Positions 47,893 to 57,699 of a stretch of DNA of 64,000 nucleotides are shown piece by piece (the stretch's first letter is position 1; every line of letters starts with the position of its first letter). The notes beneath the pieces were generated by a model. The model searched no databases. It had not been told where the DNA came from and was given only the letters and a program-made list of their open reading frames with translations. The stretch comes from Halomonas alkalisoli (lineage in GTDB: Bacteria; Pseudomonadota; Gammaproteobacteria; Pseudomonadales; Halomonadaceae). The DNA is taken from NCBI RefSeq assembly GCF_021412585.1, contig NZ_JAKCMI010000018.1:1-64000 (forward strand), in the 5' to 3' direction. The position numbers were made by a program, and so were the translations under genes.

Positions 47893-49071
47893 TCAGTCGG
47901 TCAGGCGACGCACCGCCTGTTCCACGCCACGCAGTTCGGCCAGGCCGCGCAGCCGACCGTAGAGGGGGTAGCCCGGTGCGGTGGCGCGCTGCTGATCATC
48001 GAGAAGTTGGTGGCCATGGTCGGGACGCATCGGCAGCCGTGCCCCGCCCTGCCGCTCGCGGCGACGCTCCTCCGCCACCAGGGCCTGGATCACCGCCACC
48101 ATATCGACATCGCCATCCAGGTGAGGGGCCTCGAAGAAGGAGCGCGGATCCGACGCCTCGCGGCGGGTCGAGCGCAGATGCACGAAATGGATCCGTGGCC
48201 CGAAGCGGCTCGCCATATCGGCCAGGTCGATGTCCGCTCGCACCCCGTAGGAACCGGTGCACAGCGTCAGGCCGTTGGCCGGGCTGGGCACGGTATCGAG
48301 GATCCACTGGGCGTCCTCCGGCGTGGAGACCACCCGCGGCAGCCCGAGCATGGGGCGCGGCGGGTCATCGGGATGGATCGCCATGCGGATGCCGACCTCC
48401 TCGGCCACCGGGATCACCGCATCCAGGAAATACGCCAGATGTTCACGCAGCCGGTCGGCATCGATCCCGGCGTAGGCCGTCAGCACCTCACGGAATTGGG
48501 CCAGGGTGTAGCCCTCCTCGGCGCCGGGCAGGCCGGCGATCAGGGTATCGACCAGCCTGTCGCGGTCGGCCTGGCCAAGGGTTTCGAGATAGTCCCGGGC
48601 CTCGCGCTGCTCCACATCGCTGTAGTCGTTCTCGGCGCCGGGGCGCGCCAGCAGATACAGATCGAAGGCGGCGAAGGCGACCTGATCGAAGCGTAGCGCC
48701 AGGGCCCCATCGGGCAGGTGATAGCGCAAGTCGGTGCGAGTCCAGTCCAGCACCGGCATGAAGTTGTAGCAGACGGTATCGATGCCGCAGGCCGCCAGGT
48801 TGCGCAGGGTCTGGCAGTAGTTGGCAATCAGCCCGTCGCGCGCCGCCAGCCCCTGCTTGATCGCCTCGTGCACCGGCACGCTCTCCACCACCGACCAGGT
48901 CAGGCCGGCGGACTGGATCATCGCCTTGCGCTCGTCGATCGCCGCAGGAGACCACACCTCGCCATTGGGTATCTCGTGCAGCGCGGTGACGATGCCGGTG
49001 GCACCGGTCTGGCGAATCTCGTCGAGGCGAATGGGGTCCTTCGGGCCGAACCAGCGCCAGGTATGCTCCAT
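47893..49071 (-). CDS. uxuA: Mannonate dehydratase (UxuA family)
   Basis: This 392-residue cytosolic enzyme dehydrates D-mannonate to 2-keto-3-deoxygluconate. Family landmarks are [14 protein letters not shown] and [15 protein letters not shown] at the start, the His/Asp metal region [10 protein letters not shown] near residue 240, and [11 protein letters not shown] near 300. GGAG precedes the ATG. It is the last gene of the minus-strand uronate operon. A second, structurally unrelated mannonate dehydratase (ManD type) is encoded at the operon start. Confidence 0.95.
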   Translation of the reverse strand: MEHTWRWFGPKDPIRLDEIRQTGATGIVTALHEIPNGEVWSPAAIDERKAMIQSAGLTWSVVESVPVHEAIKQGLAARDGLIANYCQTLRNLAACGIDTVCYNFMPVLDWTRTDLRYHLPDGALALRFDQVAFAAFDLYLLARPGAENDYSDVEQREARDYLETLGQADRDRLVDTLIAGLPGAEEGYTLAQFREVLTAYAGIDADRLREHLAYFLDAVIPVAEEVGIRMAIHPDDPPRPMLGLPRVVSTPEDAQWILDTVPSPANGLTLCTGSYGVRADIDLADMASRFGPRIHFVHLRSTRREASDPRSFFEAPHLDGDVDMVAVIQALVAEERRRERQGGARLPMRPDHGHQLLDDQQRATAPGYPLYGRLRGLAELRGVEQAVRRLTD

Positions 49072-49086
49072 GAAAATCTCCTTGTG

Positions 49087-50556
49087 TCAGTCTCGCACCA
49101 AGGCGGAAAGCGCCCCGGCAAGCCCCTCTCGTGTCAGTATCCGATAGGCATCGACCACCGCTGTGACAAAGGACGGCTGTCGAGCCAACGCAGGCGGTAT
49201 CACGTCGTCCATAGCCAGGAAGGCATCGACCAGCGCCTCGGCATCGTCGGCGTGCCGGGCATGCAGGTCGGCAAAGCGCGCGGCCAGCGGATCGTCGACC
49301 GGGTATTGGGCCCCGTGCAGGTCTTGGCCCGCGGTGTAGCGGACCCAGGCGGCCACACCCAGCGCCGTGCAGGGCAGCGCCTCGCCGACCTCGATCCGTG
49401 CCAGGGCACCCTGCAGCCAGCGCTGGGGCAGCTTCTGGCTGCCGTCCATGGCGATCTGTTGCAGGCGGTGGCGCAGGCTGTCATTGGCGAAGCGCGCCAG
49501 CAGCGAGTCGCCGTAGGCGACCAGGTCGGTGCCCGCGGGCATCGCCAGGGTGGGAGCGGCCTCCTCGAGCATATAGCGCCGCAGTAGCGCACTGAGATCC
49601 TCGCGGCTGACCGCATCGAATACCGTCTCGATGCCTTCCAGGGCACCCAGGTAGGCCAGCAGCGAGTGGCTGCCATTGAGCATGCGCAGCTTCATGGTCT
49701 CGAACGGCACGACATCCTCGACCATCTCCACCCCGTCAGCCTCCCAGCCGGGGCGCCCCTGGGGGAAGTCATCCTCCACCACCCACTGGCTGAACGCCTC
49801 CCCCACCACCGCGTTGGGATCCTCGATACCCAGCTCAACGAGGCGCACGTGATCCTCTGCAGTCATGGCCGGCACGATGCGATCGACCATGCTGCAGGGA
49901 AAAGCCACCTCGCGCTCGATCCAGGCGGCCAGTTCGACATCGCGACAGGCAGCGAGCTTTACCACGGCATGGCGGGTGCGCCCGCCGTTGTCCGGCATGT
50001 TGTCGCAGCAGAGCACCGTAAAGGGTGCAATGCCAAGTTCACGCCGCCGCGCCAGCGCCTCCGCCAGGATGCCTGGCGCGGTGCGTGGCGTGGTAGGCGC
50101 GGCGATGTCCGCGGCGATCATGGGATCATCGGCGAGCAGCTCGCCGCTGGCCGGGTTGAGGAAGTAGCCTTTCTCGGTGACGGTCAGGGTAACAATACGC
50201 ACCCCGGGATCCGCCATCCGCGCCAGCAACGGCGCCAGGTCGCGTCCCCAGTGGCCGTCTGCGCCTCGCCCGGAGAACAGCGCCTCTTCGATTACCCCAA
50301 TCTCGCGCAGGGCGACGGTCTGGCTGTCGGCGTACTCGGCGACATGGTAGCGATGACCGGCCGCCGCCAGGCCGTCCACCAGGACCACATTGCCGCGCAG
50401 GTTGGCGCTGCAGATACCCCAGGTGTCATCGCTGCTGCGCTGGCGGTAGCGCTCCAGATAGACCGCCTGGTGGGCACGATGGAAGGCTCCCAGGCCGAGA
50501 TGGACGATGCCGATGGCCCCACGCCGTGGCGCCGCCGGGTAACGGGTGATGGACAT
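49087..50556 (-). CDS. uxuB: Fructuronate reductase / mannitol dehydrogenase family (UxuB)
   Basis: This 489-residue NAD-dependent enzyme of the long-chain polyol dehydrogenase family has IGIVHLGLGAFHRAHQAVY at the N terminus, the middle-region VTLTVTEKGY, and KLRMLNGSHSLLAYLG near residue 290. Next to uxuA it probably reduces fructuronate to mannonate. Of two adjacent ATG codons I prefer 50556, five bases from the AGGAG; 50559 is only two bases from it. Confidence 0.92.
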   Translation of the reverse strand: MSITRYPAAPRRGAIGIVHLGLGAFHRAHQAVYLERYRQRSSDDTWGICSANLRGNVVLVDGLAAAGHRYHVAEYADSQTVALREIGVIEEALFSGRGADGHWGRDLAPLLARMADPGVRIVTLTVTEKGYFLNPASGELLADDPMIAADIAAPTTPRTAPGILAEALARRRELGIAPFTVLCCDNMPDNGGRTRHAVVKLAACRDVELAAWIEREVAFPCSMVDRIVPAMTAEDHVRLVELGIEDPNAVVGEAFSQWVVEDDFPQGRPGWEADGVEMVEDVVPFETMKLRMLNGSHSLLAYLGALEGIETVFDAVSREDLSALLRRYMLEEAAPTLAMPAGTDLVAYGDSLLARFANDSLRHRLQQIAMDGSQKLPQRWLQGALARIEVGEALPCTALGVAAWVRYTAGQDLHGAQYPVDDPLAARFADLHARHADDAEALVDAFLAMDDVIPPALARQPSFVTAVVDAYRILTREGLAGALSALVRD

Positions 50557-50575
50557 CATCTCTCCTTATGGTGGG

Positions 50576-51856
50576 TCATTCGCCCATGATCAGGGTTGGC
50601 AGCCACAGCGATACCGCCGGCACATAGGAGACCAGCAGCAGCACGCCGATATTGCAGATCAGGAACGGCACGATGGCCCGGGCCACGGTAAGCATCGGCA
50701 GCTTGCCGATGCCGGCGACGACGAACAGGCAGACGCCCACCGGCGGCGTGGTCAGGCCGATCATCAGGTTGAGCACGGCCATGACGGCGAAGTGCACCGG
50801 GTCGAGGCCGACACCGGTGGCGACACCGAGCAGCGCCGGGAACAGGATGATCAGCGCGGCGATGGTCTCCATGAAGGCGCCGACGAACAGCAGAATCAGG
50901 TTGAGGATCAGGATCACAATGATCGGGTTCTCGCTGATCGACAGGATCAGGGCGGCGATCATCTGCGGCACCTGCTCGCTGGTCAGGATCCAGCCGAACA
51001 GATTGGCCAGCCCCACCAGCAGCAGCAGCGCCGAGGAGGTGAGCACCGTATCGCTGAGGATGCCCGGCAGCTTGCGCCAGGAGAGCCCCTTATAGACGTA
51101 CATGCCTACCACCAGCGCATAGAGGCTGGCGACGATGGATGCCTCGGTGGGCGTGAAGAAACCACCGATGATGCCGTAGAGGATGATCACCGTCATCAGC
51201 AGCGCCCAGAAGGCGGTGCGCCCCTCGCGCAGCAGCTCCATGAAGGTGGCCCGCTTGCCCCTGGGATAGCCACGCCGCACGGCGAGAATATAGACCGTGA
51301 TCATCATCGCCAGGCCCAGCAGAAGGCCGGGGATGGCGCCGGCCAGGAACATCCGCCCCACCGAGACGCCGGAGAGCGAACCGGCGATGATCATCGGCAC
51401 GCTGGGCGGGATGATCGGCCCCACCGTGGAGGAGGCGGCGGTGACCGCGGCGGCGAAGGGCTTGTCGTAGCCGGAGCGGGCCATGCCGGGAATCATCACC
51501 GAACCGATGCTCGCCGAGTCGGCCACCGCGGTACCGGAGATGCCGCCGAAGATCATCGAGCCGCCCACGTTGGCCAGCCCCAGGCCGCCGCGGATATGGC
51601 CCAGCAGGGCGTTGGAGAAGCGGATGATGTGCTCGGTGATGTTGCCGACATTCATCAGGTTGCCGGCCAGCACGAAGCCGGGAATGCACAGCAGCACGAA
51701 GGTATCGATGCCGGCGTACATGCGCTGCGGCACGATGGTCAGCGAAATGCCCTCCAGCAGCAGATAGACCAGCGATGCGATACCCAGGGCGAAGGCGATC
51801 GGCAGGCCAACCACCAGCAGCACCAGAAAGGTGACGAACAGCAGGATGACTTCCAT
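50576..51856 (-). CDS. dctM: TRAP transporter large permease subunit (DctM)
   Basis: This 426-residue DctM protein has about 12 helices with the conserved GGSMIFGGISGTAVADSAS near residue 115 and IIPPSVPMIIAG near 148. With the small subunit and the binding protein it forms a sodium-driven importer, here probably for a hexuronate or aldonate because it sits inside the uxu/man operon. The start codon follows the dctQ stop directly. Confidence 0.94.
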   Translation of the reverse strand: MEVILLFVTFLVLLVVGLPIAFALGIASLVYLLLEGISLTIVPQRMYAGIDTFVLLCIPGFVLAGNLMNVGNITEHIIRFSNALLGHIRGGLGLANVGGSMIFGGISGTAVADSASIGSVMIPGMARSGYDKPFAAAVTAASSTVGPIIPPSVPMIIAGSLSGVSVGRMFLAGAIPGLLLGLAMMITVYILAVRRGYPRGKRATFMELLREGRTAFWALLMTVIILYGIIGGFFTPTEASIVASLYALVVGMYVYKGLSWRKLPGILSDTVLTSSALLLLVGLANLFGWILTSEQVPQMIAALILSISENPIIVILILNLILLFVGAFMETIAALIILFPALLGVATGVGLDPVHFAVMAVLNLMIGLTTPPVGVCLFVVAGIGKLPMLTVARAIVPFLICNIGVLLLVSYVPAVSLWLPTLIMGE

Positions 51857-52444
51857 TCAGCGTGCCTCTGCATCGTTGTCGGCGGGCCGGCGCAGCATGG
51901 CGACCAGGCCCTCGAGAAAACCGATGGCGCTGTAGACCAGCAGCAGCAGGAACAACACCACGGTGGAGAAGAAGATGTAGAGCATGGGTACCTTGAGGGT
52001 CGGCGAGGTCTGCCAGGCACCGTTCTCGGCGTACTGCCAGGCATAGGGCAGTACGATCCAGGCAAAGCCGCCGATCAGCAGGCACACCAGGGCCTGGTAG
52101 CCGGCCCGGGCACGGGGCCCGAGGTAGTGATGAAACAGTTCGACGTTGACGTTGCGGTGACGGCGCAGCACCACCCCCGCCGAGAGCGCCACCATGTAGA
52201 CGAACAGGTAGCGCGACAGCTCCTCGGTCCAGGCCATCGGGAACGGCAGGAACAGGCGGCCGGATATCTGCAGCAGCACGGTGCCGGCAATGGCCACCAG
52301 GGCCACCACCGCCAAGCCGGTGAAGAGCGCATCGATCCAGCCGATCAGGCGCCCCACCGGCCCCTGGAAGGTGGGCACCACCGAGAGGGTGTCGAGGCTG
52401 TCGATGGCCTCCCGCTCGAGGGCCTTGTGTTCGGGTGTCGTCAT
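51857..52444 (-). CDS. dctQ: TRAP transporter small permease subunit (DctQ)
   Basis: This 195-residue protein has four helices and the family segment PMAWTEELSRYLFVYMVALSAG in its centre. I start at ATG 52444, preceded by AGGGG; an earlier ATG at 52495 would add residues lacking family similarity. It assembles with the large permease encoded immediately downstream. Confidence 0.9.
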   Translation of the reverse strand: MTTPEHKALEREAIDSLDTLSVVPTFQGPVGRLIGWIDALFTGLAVVALVAIAGTVLLQISGRLFLPFPMAWTEELSRYLFVYMVALSAGVVLRRHRNVNVELFHHYLGPRARAGYQALVCLLIGGFAWIVLPYAWQYAENGAWQTSPTLKVPMLYIFFSTVVLFLLLLVYSAIGFLEGLVAMLRRPADNDAEAR

Positions 52445-52491
52445 TGGCGTGCCCCTCACGGGGCGGGCACCGCAGTGCCCGCCCCCATGGC

Positions 52492-53460
52492 TCACAGGTC
52501 CTGGATGGCGTCGAACAGCGCACGCTGCTCGTCATCCAGCGCTTCCAGCACCGCCGGCCGCGCCTTCTCGGCGAAGGCCTCGATATCGACCTCGACGAAC
52601 TCCATGCCGCGGTCGGTCAGGGCCTGCTCGAGACGCTGCTGGTCCTCGTCGAACAGCTCGGCCTGGTACTCCTGCATCACCGCGGCGGCATCGAAGACCA
52701 CCTGCTGCAGGTCGTCGGGCATGCTCTCCAGGGTATTGCGGCCGATCACCACATAGATCCAGCTGCGCACATGGCCGGTGAGGTTCACGTAGTCCTGCAC
52801 CTCATAGAAGCTGGCGCTCTCGATCAGGCTGAGCGGGTTTTCCTGGGCCTGGATGGTGTTCTGCTGCAGGGCGGTGAACACCTCGCTGAAGGCCATCGGC
52901 GTCGGGCGTGCGCCCAGCGCTTCCCAGGTATCGACGAACAGCGGCACATTGGGCACCCGCAGGCGCATGCCGTCCAGGTCGTCGGGATGCTCGATGCGGC
53001 GATTGGAGGTCAGCTCGCGGGGGCCGCGCTCGAACCAGGCCAGCGGCACCAGGTTGGCCCGTTCGATGATCTGCGCCTCGATCTCCTCGCCGATCTCGCC
53101 GCTCACCGCGGCATGCAGGTGTTCGGCGTCGCGGAACGCATAGGGCACCGCCATCATCGCCGCCTTGGGCGCCCAGTTCTGCAGGCTCTCCCCGGTGATG
53201 GTCATCTCGGCGGTACCCAGCTGGATGCTGTTGATCACATCCATCTCGCTGCCGAGCTGCTCGTTGGGATAGATGCGCACCTCGATGCGACCGTCGGAGT
53301 TGGCCTCGACCTCCTCCTTGAACTTCTCGGCGGCCTGGTGCCAGATATTCTGCTCGTTGGCCAGGTGGCCGAAGCGCAGCGTGAAGTCGGCGGACAGGGC
53401 GGCCTGGCTGCCTATCAGGGCGGCGCCGATCATCGCACCGGTGATGAGTCGCTTGATCAT
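52492..53460 (-). CDS. dctP: TRAP transporter solute-binding protein (DctP)
   Basis: This 322-residue periplasmic protein has a signal peptide (residues 1-24, ending LSA). It begins its mature part DFTLRFGHLANEQN and has the ligand-carboxylate-binding Arg region LRVPNVPLFVDTW near residue 150 and NPLSLIESASFYEVQDY near 195. It delivers a sugar acid to the DctQM permease. ATG 53460 follows AGGAG by nine bases. Confidence 0.93.
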   Translation of the reverse strand: MIKRLITGAMIGAALIGSQAALSADFTLRFGHLANEQNIWHQAAEKFKEEVEANSDGRIEVRIYPNEQLGSEMDVINSIQLGTAEMTITGESLQNWAPKAAMMAVPYAFRDAEHLHAAVSGEIGEEIEAQIIERANLVPLAWFERGPRELTSNRRIEHPDDLDGMRLRVPNVPLFVDTWEALGARPTPMAFSEVFTALQQNTIQAQENPLSLIESASFYEVQDYVNLTGHVRSWIYVVIGRNTLESMPDDLQQVVFDAAAVMQEYQAELFDEDQQRLEQALTDRGMEFVEVDIEAFAEKARPAVLEALDDEQRALFDAIQDL

Positions 53461-53529
53461 GACGTGAATCTCCTGCACATGCTGTTGTGAGTTATGGGTG
53501 TGCTATGGCATTGGCTATGCCGTTGGTCC

Positions 53530-54552
53530 TCAGGCACCGATCTCGATCAGTACCTTGCGGGCCCTTTCGGGATGATGCTCGAGCATGTCGATGGCGCCGG
53601 GCATCTCGTCGAACGGCAGCCGGTGGCTGACCAGCGCCGCGCCATCGAGCGCCCCGGATGCGAGCAGTTCGAGCACCTCCGGAAACTTGCGGTTGTTGAG
53701 TCGTGACCCGACCAGGGTCAGCTCCTTCTTGATCACCTCCAGCTGCACCAGGTCGCTGGGGGTGGGGTTGAAACCGAGCAGGCCGATGCGTCCCGCCGCC
53801 GAGGCCAGGCGCAGCATCTGCGGCAGCAGCGCCGGCACGCAGGCGGCATCCGCGATCAGCGGCACGCCCTCGCCGTCGGTGAGGCGCATGATCTCGGCCT
53901 CGACGTCGTCGCGGCTGCCATGCAGGGTATGCCGTGCGCCCAGCTCGCGGGCCGTGGCCAGGCGCTCGTCGATGACGTCGGTGACGATCACCTCCTCGAT
54001 GCCCTTGGCCCGGGCCATCTGCAGCACGGTCAGGCCGATCACCCCGGCGCCGTAGACCAGCAGCCGATCGCCCGGCTGCGGCTGCATGCGGTCGAGCACA
54101 TTGGCGGCGATGCTGTAGGGCTCGACCAGGGCGGCGATATCCAGCCCCAGGTGCGCCGGCAAGCGATGCAGGTTGGCCGCCGGCACGTTGACGTGCTCCT
54201 CGAAGCCGCCGTCACGATGCACGCCGATCACCTGCATGGCGGTGCAGACATTGGGCCGCCCGATGCGGCAGGGATAGCAGCGCCCGCAGCTGACCACCGG
54301 GTCGACGCACACCCGCTCGCCGATGTCGACGTTCTCGACGCCCTCGCCCACCGCCTCGACGATCCCGGTGAACTCATGCCCGGTGATGCGCGGAAAGCGC
54401 ACGAAGGCGTTGTCGCCATGGATGATATGCATGTCCGACCCGCAGATGCCGGCGAATGCCACCTTCACCAGCACTTCACCGGGTGCCGCCGTGGGCACCT
54501 CGACGTCGGCGATCCGGTAGTCCAGCGGCGCATTGACCTGGAATGCTTTCAT
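53530..54552 (-). CDS. Zinc-type alcohol dehydrogenase (RspB-like)
   Basis: This 340-residue medium-chain dehydrogenase has the catalytic zinc site GICGSD (near residue 36) and GHEF (near 59). A structural zinc loop with four Cys (CGRCYPCRIGRPNVC, residues about 89-103) and the NAD loop VYGAGVIGLTV follow. It is paired with a ManD/RspA-type gene as in E. coli rspAB, where RspB is a mannonate dehydrogenase. It probably oxidises a hexonate such as mannonate or galactonate. GAGGAG precedes ATG 54552. Confidence 0.87.
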   Translation of the reverse strand: MKAFQVNAPLDYRIADVEVPTAAPGEVLVKVAFAGICGSDMHIIHGDNAFVRFPRITGHEFTGIVEAVGEGVENVDIGERVCVDPVVSCGRCYPCRIGRPNVCTAMQVIGVHRDGGFEEHVNVPAANLHRLPAHLGLDIAALVEPYSIAANVLDRMQPQPGDRLLVYGAGVIGLTVLQMARAKGIEEVIVTDVIDERLATARELGARHTLHGSRDDVEAEIMRLTDGEGVPLIADAACVPALLPQMLRLASAAGRIGLLGFNPTPSDLVQLEVIKKELTLVGSRLNNRKFPEVLELLASGALDGAALVSHRLPFDEMPGAIDMLEHHPERARKVLIEIGA

Positions 54553-54562
54553 GTTGCTCTCC

Positions 54563-55774
54563 TCACCAGTGCCATAGGGTGCCGTCCTCGAGCCGGTTGA
54601 CCGGCAGGCTGGCACGCTTGTAGGGGTACTGCTTGGCCAGCGCCTCGTCGATATCGACGCCGTGCCCCGGCGTCTCGCCGACCAGGAAGTGGCCGTCCTC
54701 GAAGCGGTAGTCGTGGGGAAAGACCGCGTCGGTCTCCGGCGTGTGGGGCATGTGCTCCTGGATGCCGAAATTGGGCACCCAGGTATCGAAATGCACGGCG
54801 GCGCCCAGGCACACCGGCGACAGGTCCGTCGGCCCATGGAAGCCGGTGCGCACGTGATAGAGCCCGGCCAGGTCGGCGATGCGCCGCACGTGGGTGATGC
54901 CGCCGCCGTGGGAGAGCGGCGTGCGGATGTAGTCGATCCACTGGTTCTCGAGCAGCTCGCGGTAGTCGTGGATCGAGTTGAACACCTCCCCCACCGCCAG
55001 CGGCGTGGTGGTGTGCTGGCGAATCAGCCGGAAACTCTCCTGGTTCTCGGCCGGCACGCAGTCCTCCAGCCAGAACAGGTGGTAGGGCTCCACCGCCTTG
55101 CCCAGCCGCGCCGCCTCGATGGGCGTCAGCCGGTGGTGCACGTCGTGCAGCAGGTGGATGTCGTCGCCGAAACGCTCGCGCACCGCGGCAAACAGCTTGG
55201 GCACGTGGTTGAGGTACTTCTCGGTGCTCCACACGTGCTCGGCGGGCAATTCGGCGTCGGCGGGCTCGTAGCGCTCGCCTTCGCGCTTGGCCACGCCATA
55301 GATAGTCGGAATCCCCGGCACCCCGGCCTGGACCCGCACCGCGCGATAGCCCAGGGCAATGTGCCGCTCGACCTCGTCCAGGCAGCCCTCGATATCGCGC
55401 CCGGTGCAGTGGGCATAGGTCATCACCCGTTCGCGGCTCTTGCCCCCCAACAGTTGATAGAGCGGCATGTCGGCGGCCTTGGCCTTGATATCCCACAGCG
55501 CCAGGTCGACGGCCGAAATCGCCGCCATGGTCACCGGTCCGCGGCGCCAGTAGGCGCCGCGGTAGAGGTAATGCCAGATATCCTCGATGCGGCTGGCATC
55601 GCGGCCGATCAGGGCAGGCAGCACGTGCTCCTCGAGATAGGCGACCACCGCCATTTCCCGACCGTTGAGGGTGGCATCGCCGATCCCGTAGGTGCCCGAC
55701 TCGGTGACGATCTTGAGGGTGACGAAGTTGCGCCCCGGGGAGCTGACGATGAGATAGGCATCACTGATCTTCAT
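54563..55774 (-). CDS. manD: D-mannonate dehydratase, enolase superfamily (ManD)
   Basis: This 403-residue protein converts D-mannonate to 2-keto-3-deoxygluconate by proton abstraction with Mg2+. The ligand set is visible as HDVHHRL (Asp near 209), WLEDCVP (Glu near 236) and GEVFNSIHD (Glu near 262), with [11 protein letters not shown] near 312. The length and sequence match ManD enzymes such as those characterised in Chromohalobacter and Novosphingobium. Its own ribosome site is weak, and a 17-codon frame with a perfect AGGAGG overlaps its start. It heads the sugar-acid operon after gntR. Confidence 0.94.
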   Translation of the reverse strand: MKISDAYLIVSSPGRNFVTLKIVTESGTYGIGDATLNGREMAVVAYLEEHVLPALIGRDASRIEDIWHYLYRGAYWRRGPVTMAAISAVDLALWDIKAKAADMPLYQLLGGKSRERVMTYAHCTGRDIEGCLDEVERHIALGYRAVRVQAGVPGIPTIYGVAKREGERYEPADAELPAEHVWSTEKYLNHVPKLFAAVRERFGDDIHLLHDVHHRLTPIEAARLGKAVEPYHLFWLEDCVPAENQESFRLIRQHTTTPLAVGEVFNSIHDYRELLENQWIDYIRTPLSHGGGITHVRRIADLAGLYHVRTGFHGPTDLSPVCLGAAVHFDTWVPNFGIQEHMPHTPETDAVFPHDYRFEDGHFLVGETPGHGVDIDEALAKQYPYKRASLPVNRLEDGTLWHW

Positions 55775-55814
55775 GGCGATTCCGTTGCAGAGAGGAAATA
55801 GCGCAAATTTTCAT
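55761..55814 (-). CDS. 17-codon leader reading frame overlapping manD
   Basis: ATG at 55814 stands five bases after a perfect AGGAGG. It opens a short frame ([17 protein letters not shown]) that stops at 55761, inside manD in another frame. The manD ATG (55774) itself has only a weak CGGAA. Translation of the leader could place ribosomes next to the manD start. Its first three residues equal those of manD (MKI). It may be a coupling device, a regulatory peptide or chance. Confidence 0.5.
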   Translation of the reverse strand: MKICAISSLQRNRHEDQ

Positions 55815-55842
55815 GTGAGCCTCCTGTCGATTCGTATTGTGA

Positions 55843-56598
55843 TTATTGGGTTGCGTCGAGTGGCGGCCTGACGTTGGGTAGTGAGACGACGCTAGCGGTG
55901 GCGTCGAACATCTCGGGAAAGCGGCGCATGAGTTCGGGCAGCGATTGAAGGATCTCTCGCTGATGGATACCCATGGCCTGAGTCGCGGCCTCGGGATCCT
56001 GCCGGGCGATGGCCTCGACGATCATCGAATGCTGATCGGTGAGCTTCGGGATCGGCGTCGACTCGGGAACGCTCAGATAGCGCACCCGGTCGAGCTGCGC
56101 CTTGACGTCTTCCGTCACGCGCCATGCCATGGCATGGCCCGTGCCCAACGCCAGGGCGCGATGAAAGGCCTCGTCGAGCAGAAAGAACCGGTCGTGATCC
56201 TCGGGGTCGATGCAGCGCCGTTGCCGCTCGATCAGCTCTTCGAGCTCGTCCAGCACCGCCGGCGCCAGGCCGTGCTGTGCCGCTTCCCTGGCAACCGCCA
56301 CCTCGACGGCCTCCCTGACGAAACGCGCCTCGAGCACCGCCTGCCGAGAAATCCGCACCACATAGGTGCCGCGCTGCGGGCGCACTTCCACCAGCCCCGC
56401 TTCCGACAGGCGAATGAACGCCTCCCTGACCGGCTGCCGGCTCACCGAGAAGGTATCGGCGATCTCCTTCTCGGAGAGCGCCTGCCCGGGGGCCAGCACC
56501 ATGCGGATGATCGACTGGCGCAGCACCTGGAAGAGGCGCTGCCTGACCGGGCCATCCTCTGCGGTACTTTGCCAAAGCGCATGCAAGCTGTGGTTCAT
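55843..56598 (-). CDS. GntR-family regulator (FCD domain) of the mannonate operon
   Basis: This 251-residue regulator has a GntR winged helix (LSEKEIADTFSVSRQPVREA, residues about 41-60, then EAGLVEVRPQRGTYV) and an FCD effector domain with metal-type His residues (LDEAFHRALA). It lies immediately upstream of manD on the same strand and so probably controls and belongs to the transcript. The likely inducer is a hexuronate or aldonate. GAGG precedes its ATG. Confidence 0.88.
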   Translation of the reverse strand: MNHSLHALWQSTAEDGPVRQRLFQVLRQSIIRMVLAPGQALSEKEIADTFSVSRQPVREAFIRLSEAGLVEVRPQRGTYVVRISRQAVLEARFVREAVEVAVAREAAQHGLAPAVLDELEELIERQRRCIDPEDHDRFFLLDEAFHRALALGTGHAMAWRVTEDVKAQLDRVRYLSVPESTPIPKLTDQHSMIVEAIARQDPEAATQAMGIHQREILQSLPELMRRFPEMFDATASVVSLPNVRPPLDATQ

Positions 56599-56866
56599 GT
56601 GGATTCCTCACGGTTGCGTCGTATCAGCAAGACCTGACTCAAGCCCGACTGACAGGACTAGTATGGTAGTATGGAAGAAAAGGCGAAAGCTCGGATTGCC
56701 TGAACTTTAGTCGAACACTTGAAGAAAAGGCCAGTACGAGCAATACTGTTTGGAAACAGCGTTCGTAAAGGTTCGTCGTTTACATTCAACTTTCTGCAGA
56801 GCATGCCGATAACAGGTATATGGTTACTTTTCGACTAGCCTCTGACCTATCGAGGGATGTTCGGCC
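56599..56866. promoter_or_regulatory. Divergent region between gntR and HAD phosphatase
   Basis: This 268-bp gap holds a direct repeat TAGTATGG twice (56659-56674). On the minus strand a possible -10 CATACT overlaps this repeat with a weak -35 TTTCGC 17 bases away, so the repeat may be the site of the GntR protein. No gene is seen. Confidence 0.4.
56659..56674. repeat. 8-bp tandem direct repeat near the gntR promoter
   Basis: TAGTATGG at 56659-56666 is repeated at 56667-56674. The spacing puts it over a candidate promoter -10 for gntR, so a regulatory role is possible. Confidence 0.6.
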
Positions 56867-57565
56867 ATGACAAGTCCCCTCTGCCTACTGTTCGATTGTG
56901 ATGGAACCCTGGTGGACAGCGAACCGCTGCTGGCTGCCGAGATGGCCATCAGCCTGACGAGGCTGGGCTTGCCCTTTCAGGCCAGTGACTATATCGGCGA
57001 ATTCCGCGGTAGCCGCTTTCGCAATATCGTGACGGTACTTGAGGATCGCTACGGCAGCGTGGACCCGCTACACCTGGCCGAGACCGAGACCGAGATGCGC
57101 AGCAATCTCAACCGTCGCCTCGAAACCGAGCTGGTGGCGATCACGGGTGCGACCGAGGCCTTGATGGCACTGGCCGACTTTCCCTGCGGCGTAGTGTCCA
57201 ACGGGCCCGAGAACAAGATTCAAACCTCCCTCAAGGCCATCGGTCTGGCCGATCACTTCGGCAATAATCTCTTCAGCGGCTATACCGCCAACTGCTGGAA
57301 ACCCGACCCCCGGCTCTACCTGCACGCGGCCAGCCGGATGGGCTTCGACGCCGAGGATTGCGTCGCCATCGACGACGCCATGGTGGGGGTCAAGGCCGCC
57401 CTGGATGCGGGGATGACGGTCATCCACCTCAACCGTTTCCCCGATGTGGAAGAAACCCCCGAAGGGGCCATCATGATCAGCAGCATGTACCAGCTGCCCA
57501 CCGTGATCGGTCATCTCCTGCACCATCGCGCCATGGACAACCGTCTGGCCGCCTATAGCCGCTGA
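56867..57565 (+). CDS. HAD-superfamily phosphatase (beta-phosphoglucomutase/YieH-like)
   Basis: This 232-residue haloacid-dehalogenase-type hydrolase has motif I DCDGTLVDSE (residues about 10-19), motif II VSNGP near 110, motif III Lys in WKPDPRLY near 145, and motif IV IDDAMVGVKAA near 167. It dephosphorylates a small phosphate ester; 6-phosphogluconate phosphatase YieH is a plausible relative. It is divergent from the mannonate operon regulator, so a sugar-acid phosphate substrate would fit. Confidence 0.83.
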   Translation: MTSPLCLLFDCDGTLVDSEPLLAAEMAISLTRLGLPFQASDYIGEFRGSRFRNIVTVLEDRYGSVDPLHLAETETEMRSNLNRRLETELVAITGATEALMALADFPCGVVSNGPENKIQTSLKAIGLADHFGNNLFSGYTANCWKPDPRLYLHAASRMGFDAEDCVAIDDAMVGVKAALDAGMTVIHLNRFPDVEETPEGAIMISSMYQLPTVIGHLLHHRAMDNRLAAYSR

Positions 57566-57699
57566 GCCTTGCCGGCAGCCGCATATCCTCTACCCGCCGG
57601 CCTTGCGCCACCGTTATTCACCGCAGGAGCCTGTGGCGATGCAGTCCGCGCCCCTGGGCGGTATCATCTGGCCATCCCTTTTTCGTACAAGGAGTTCCC

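Noticed and set aside
50546-52756. Long plus-strand frame opposite the TRAP permease genes
   Set aside because: Product is Gln/His/Asp-rich without domains and mirrors hydrophobic codons of dctM and dctQ; the minus-strand genes are well supported.
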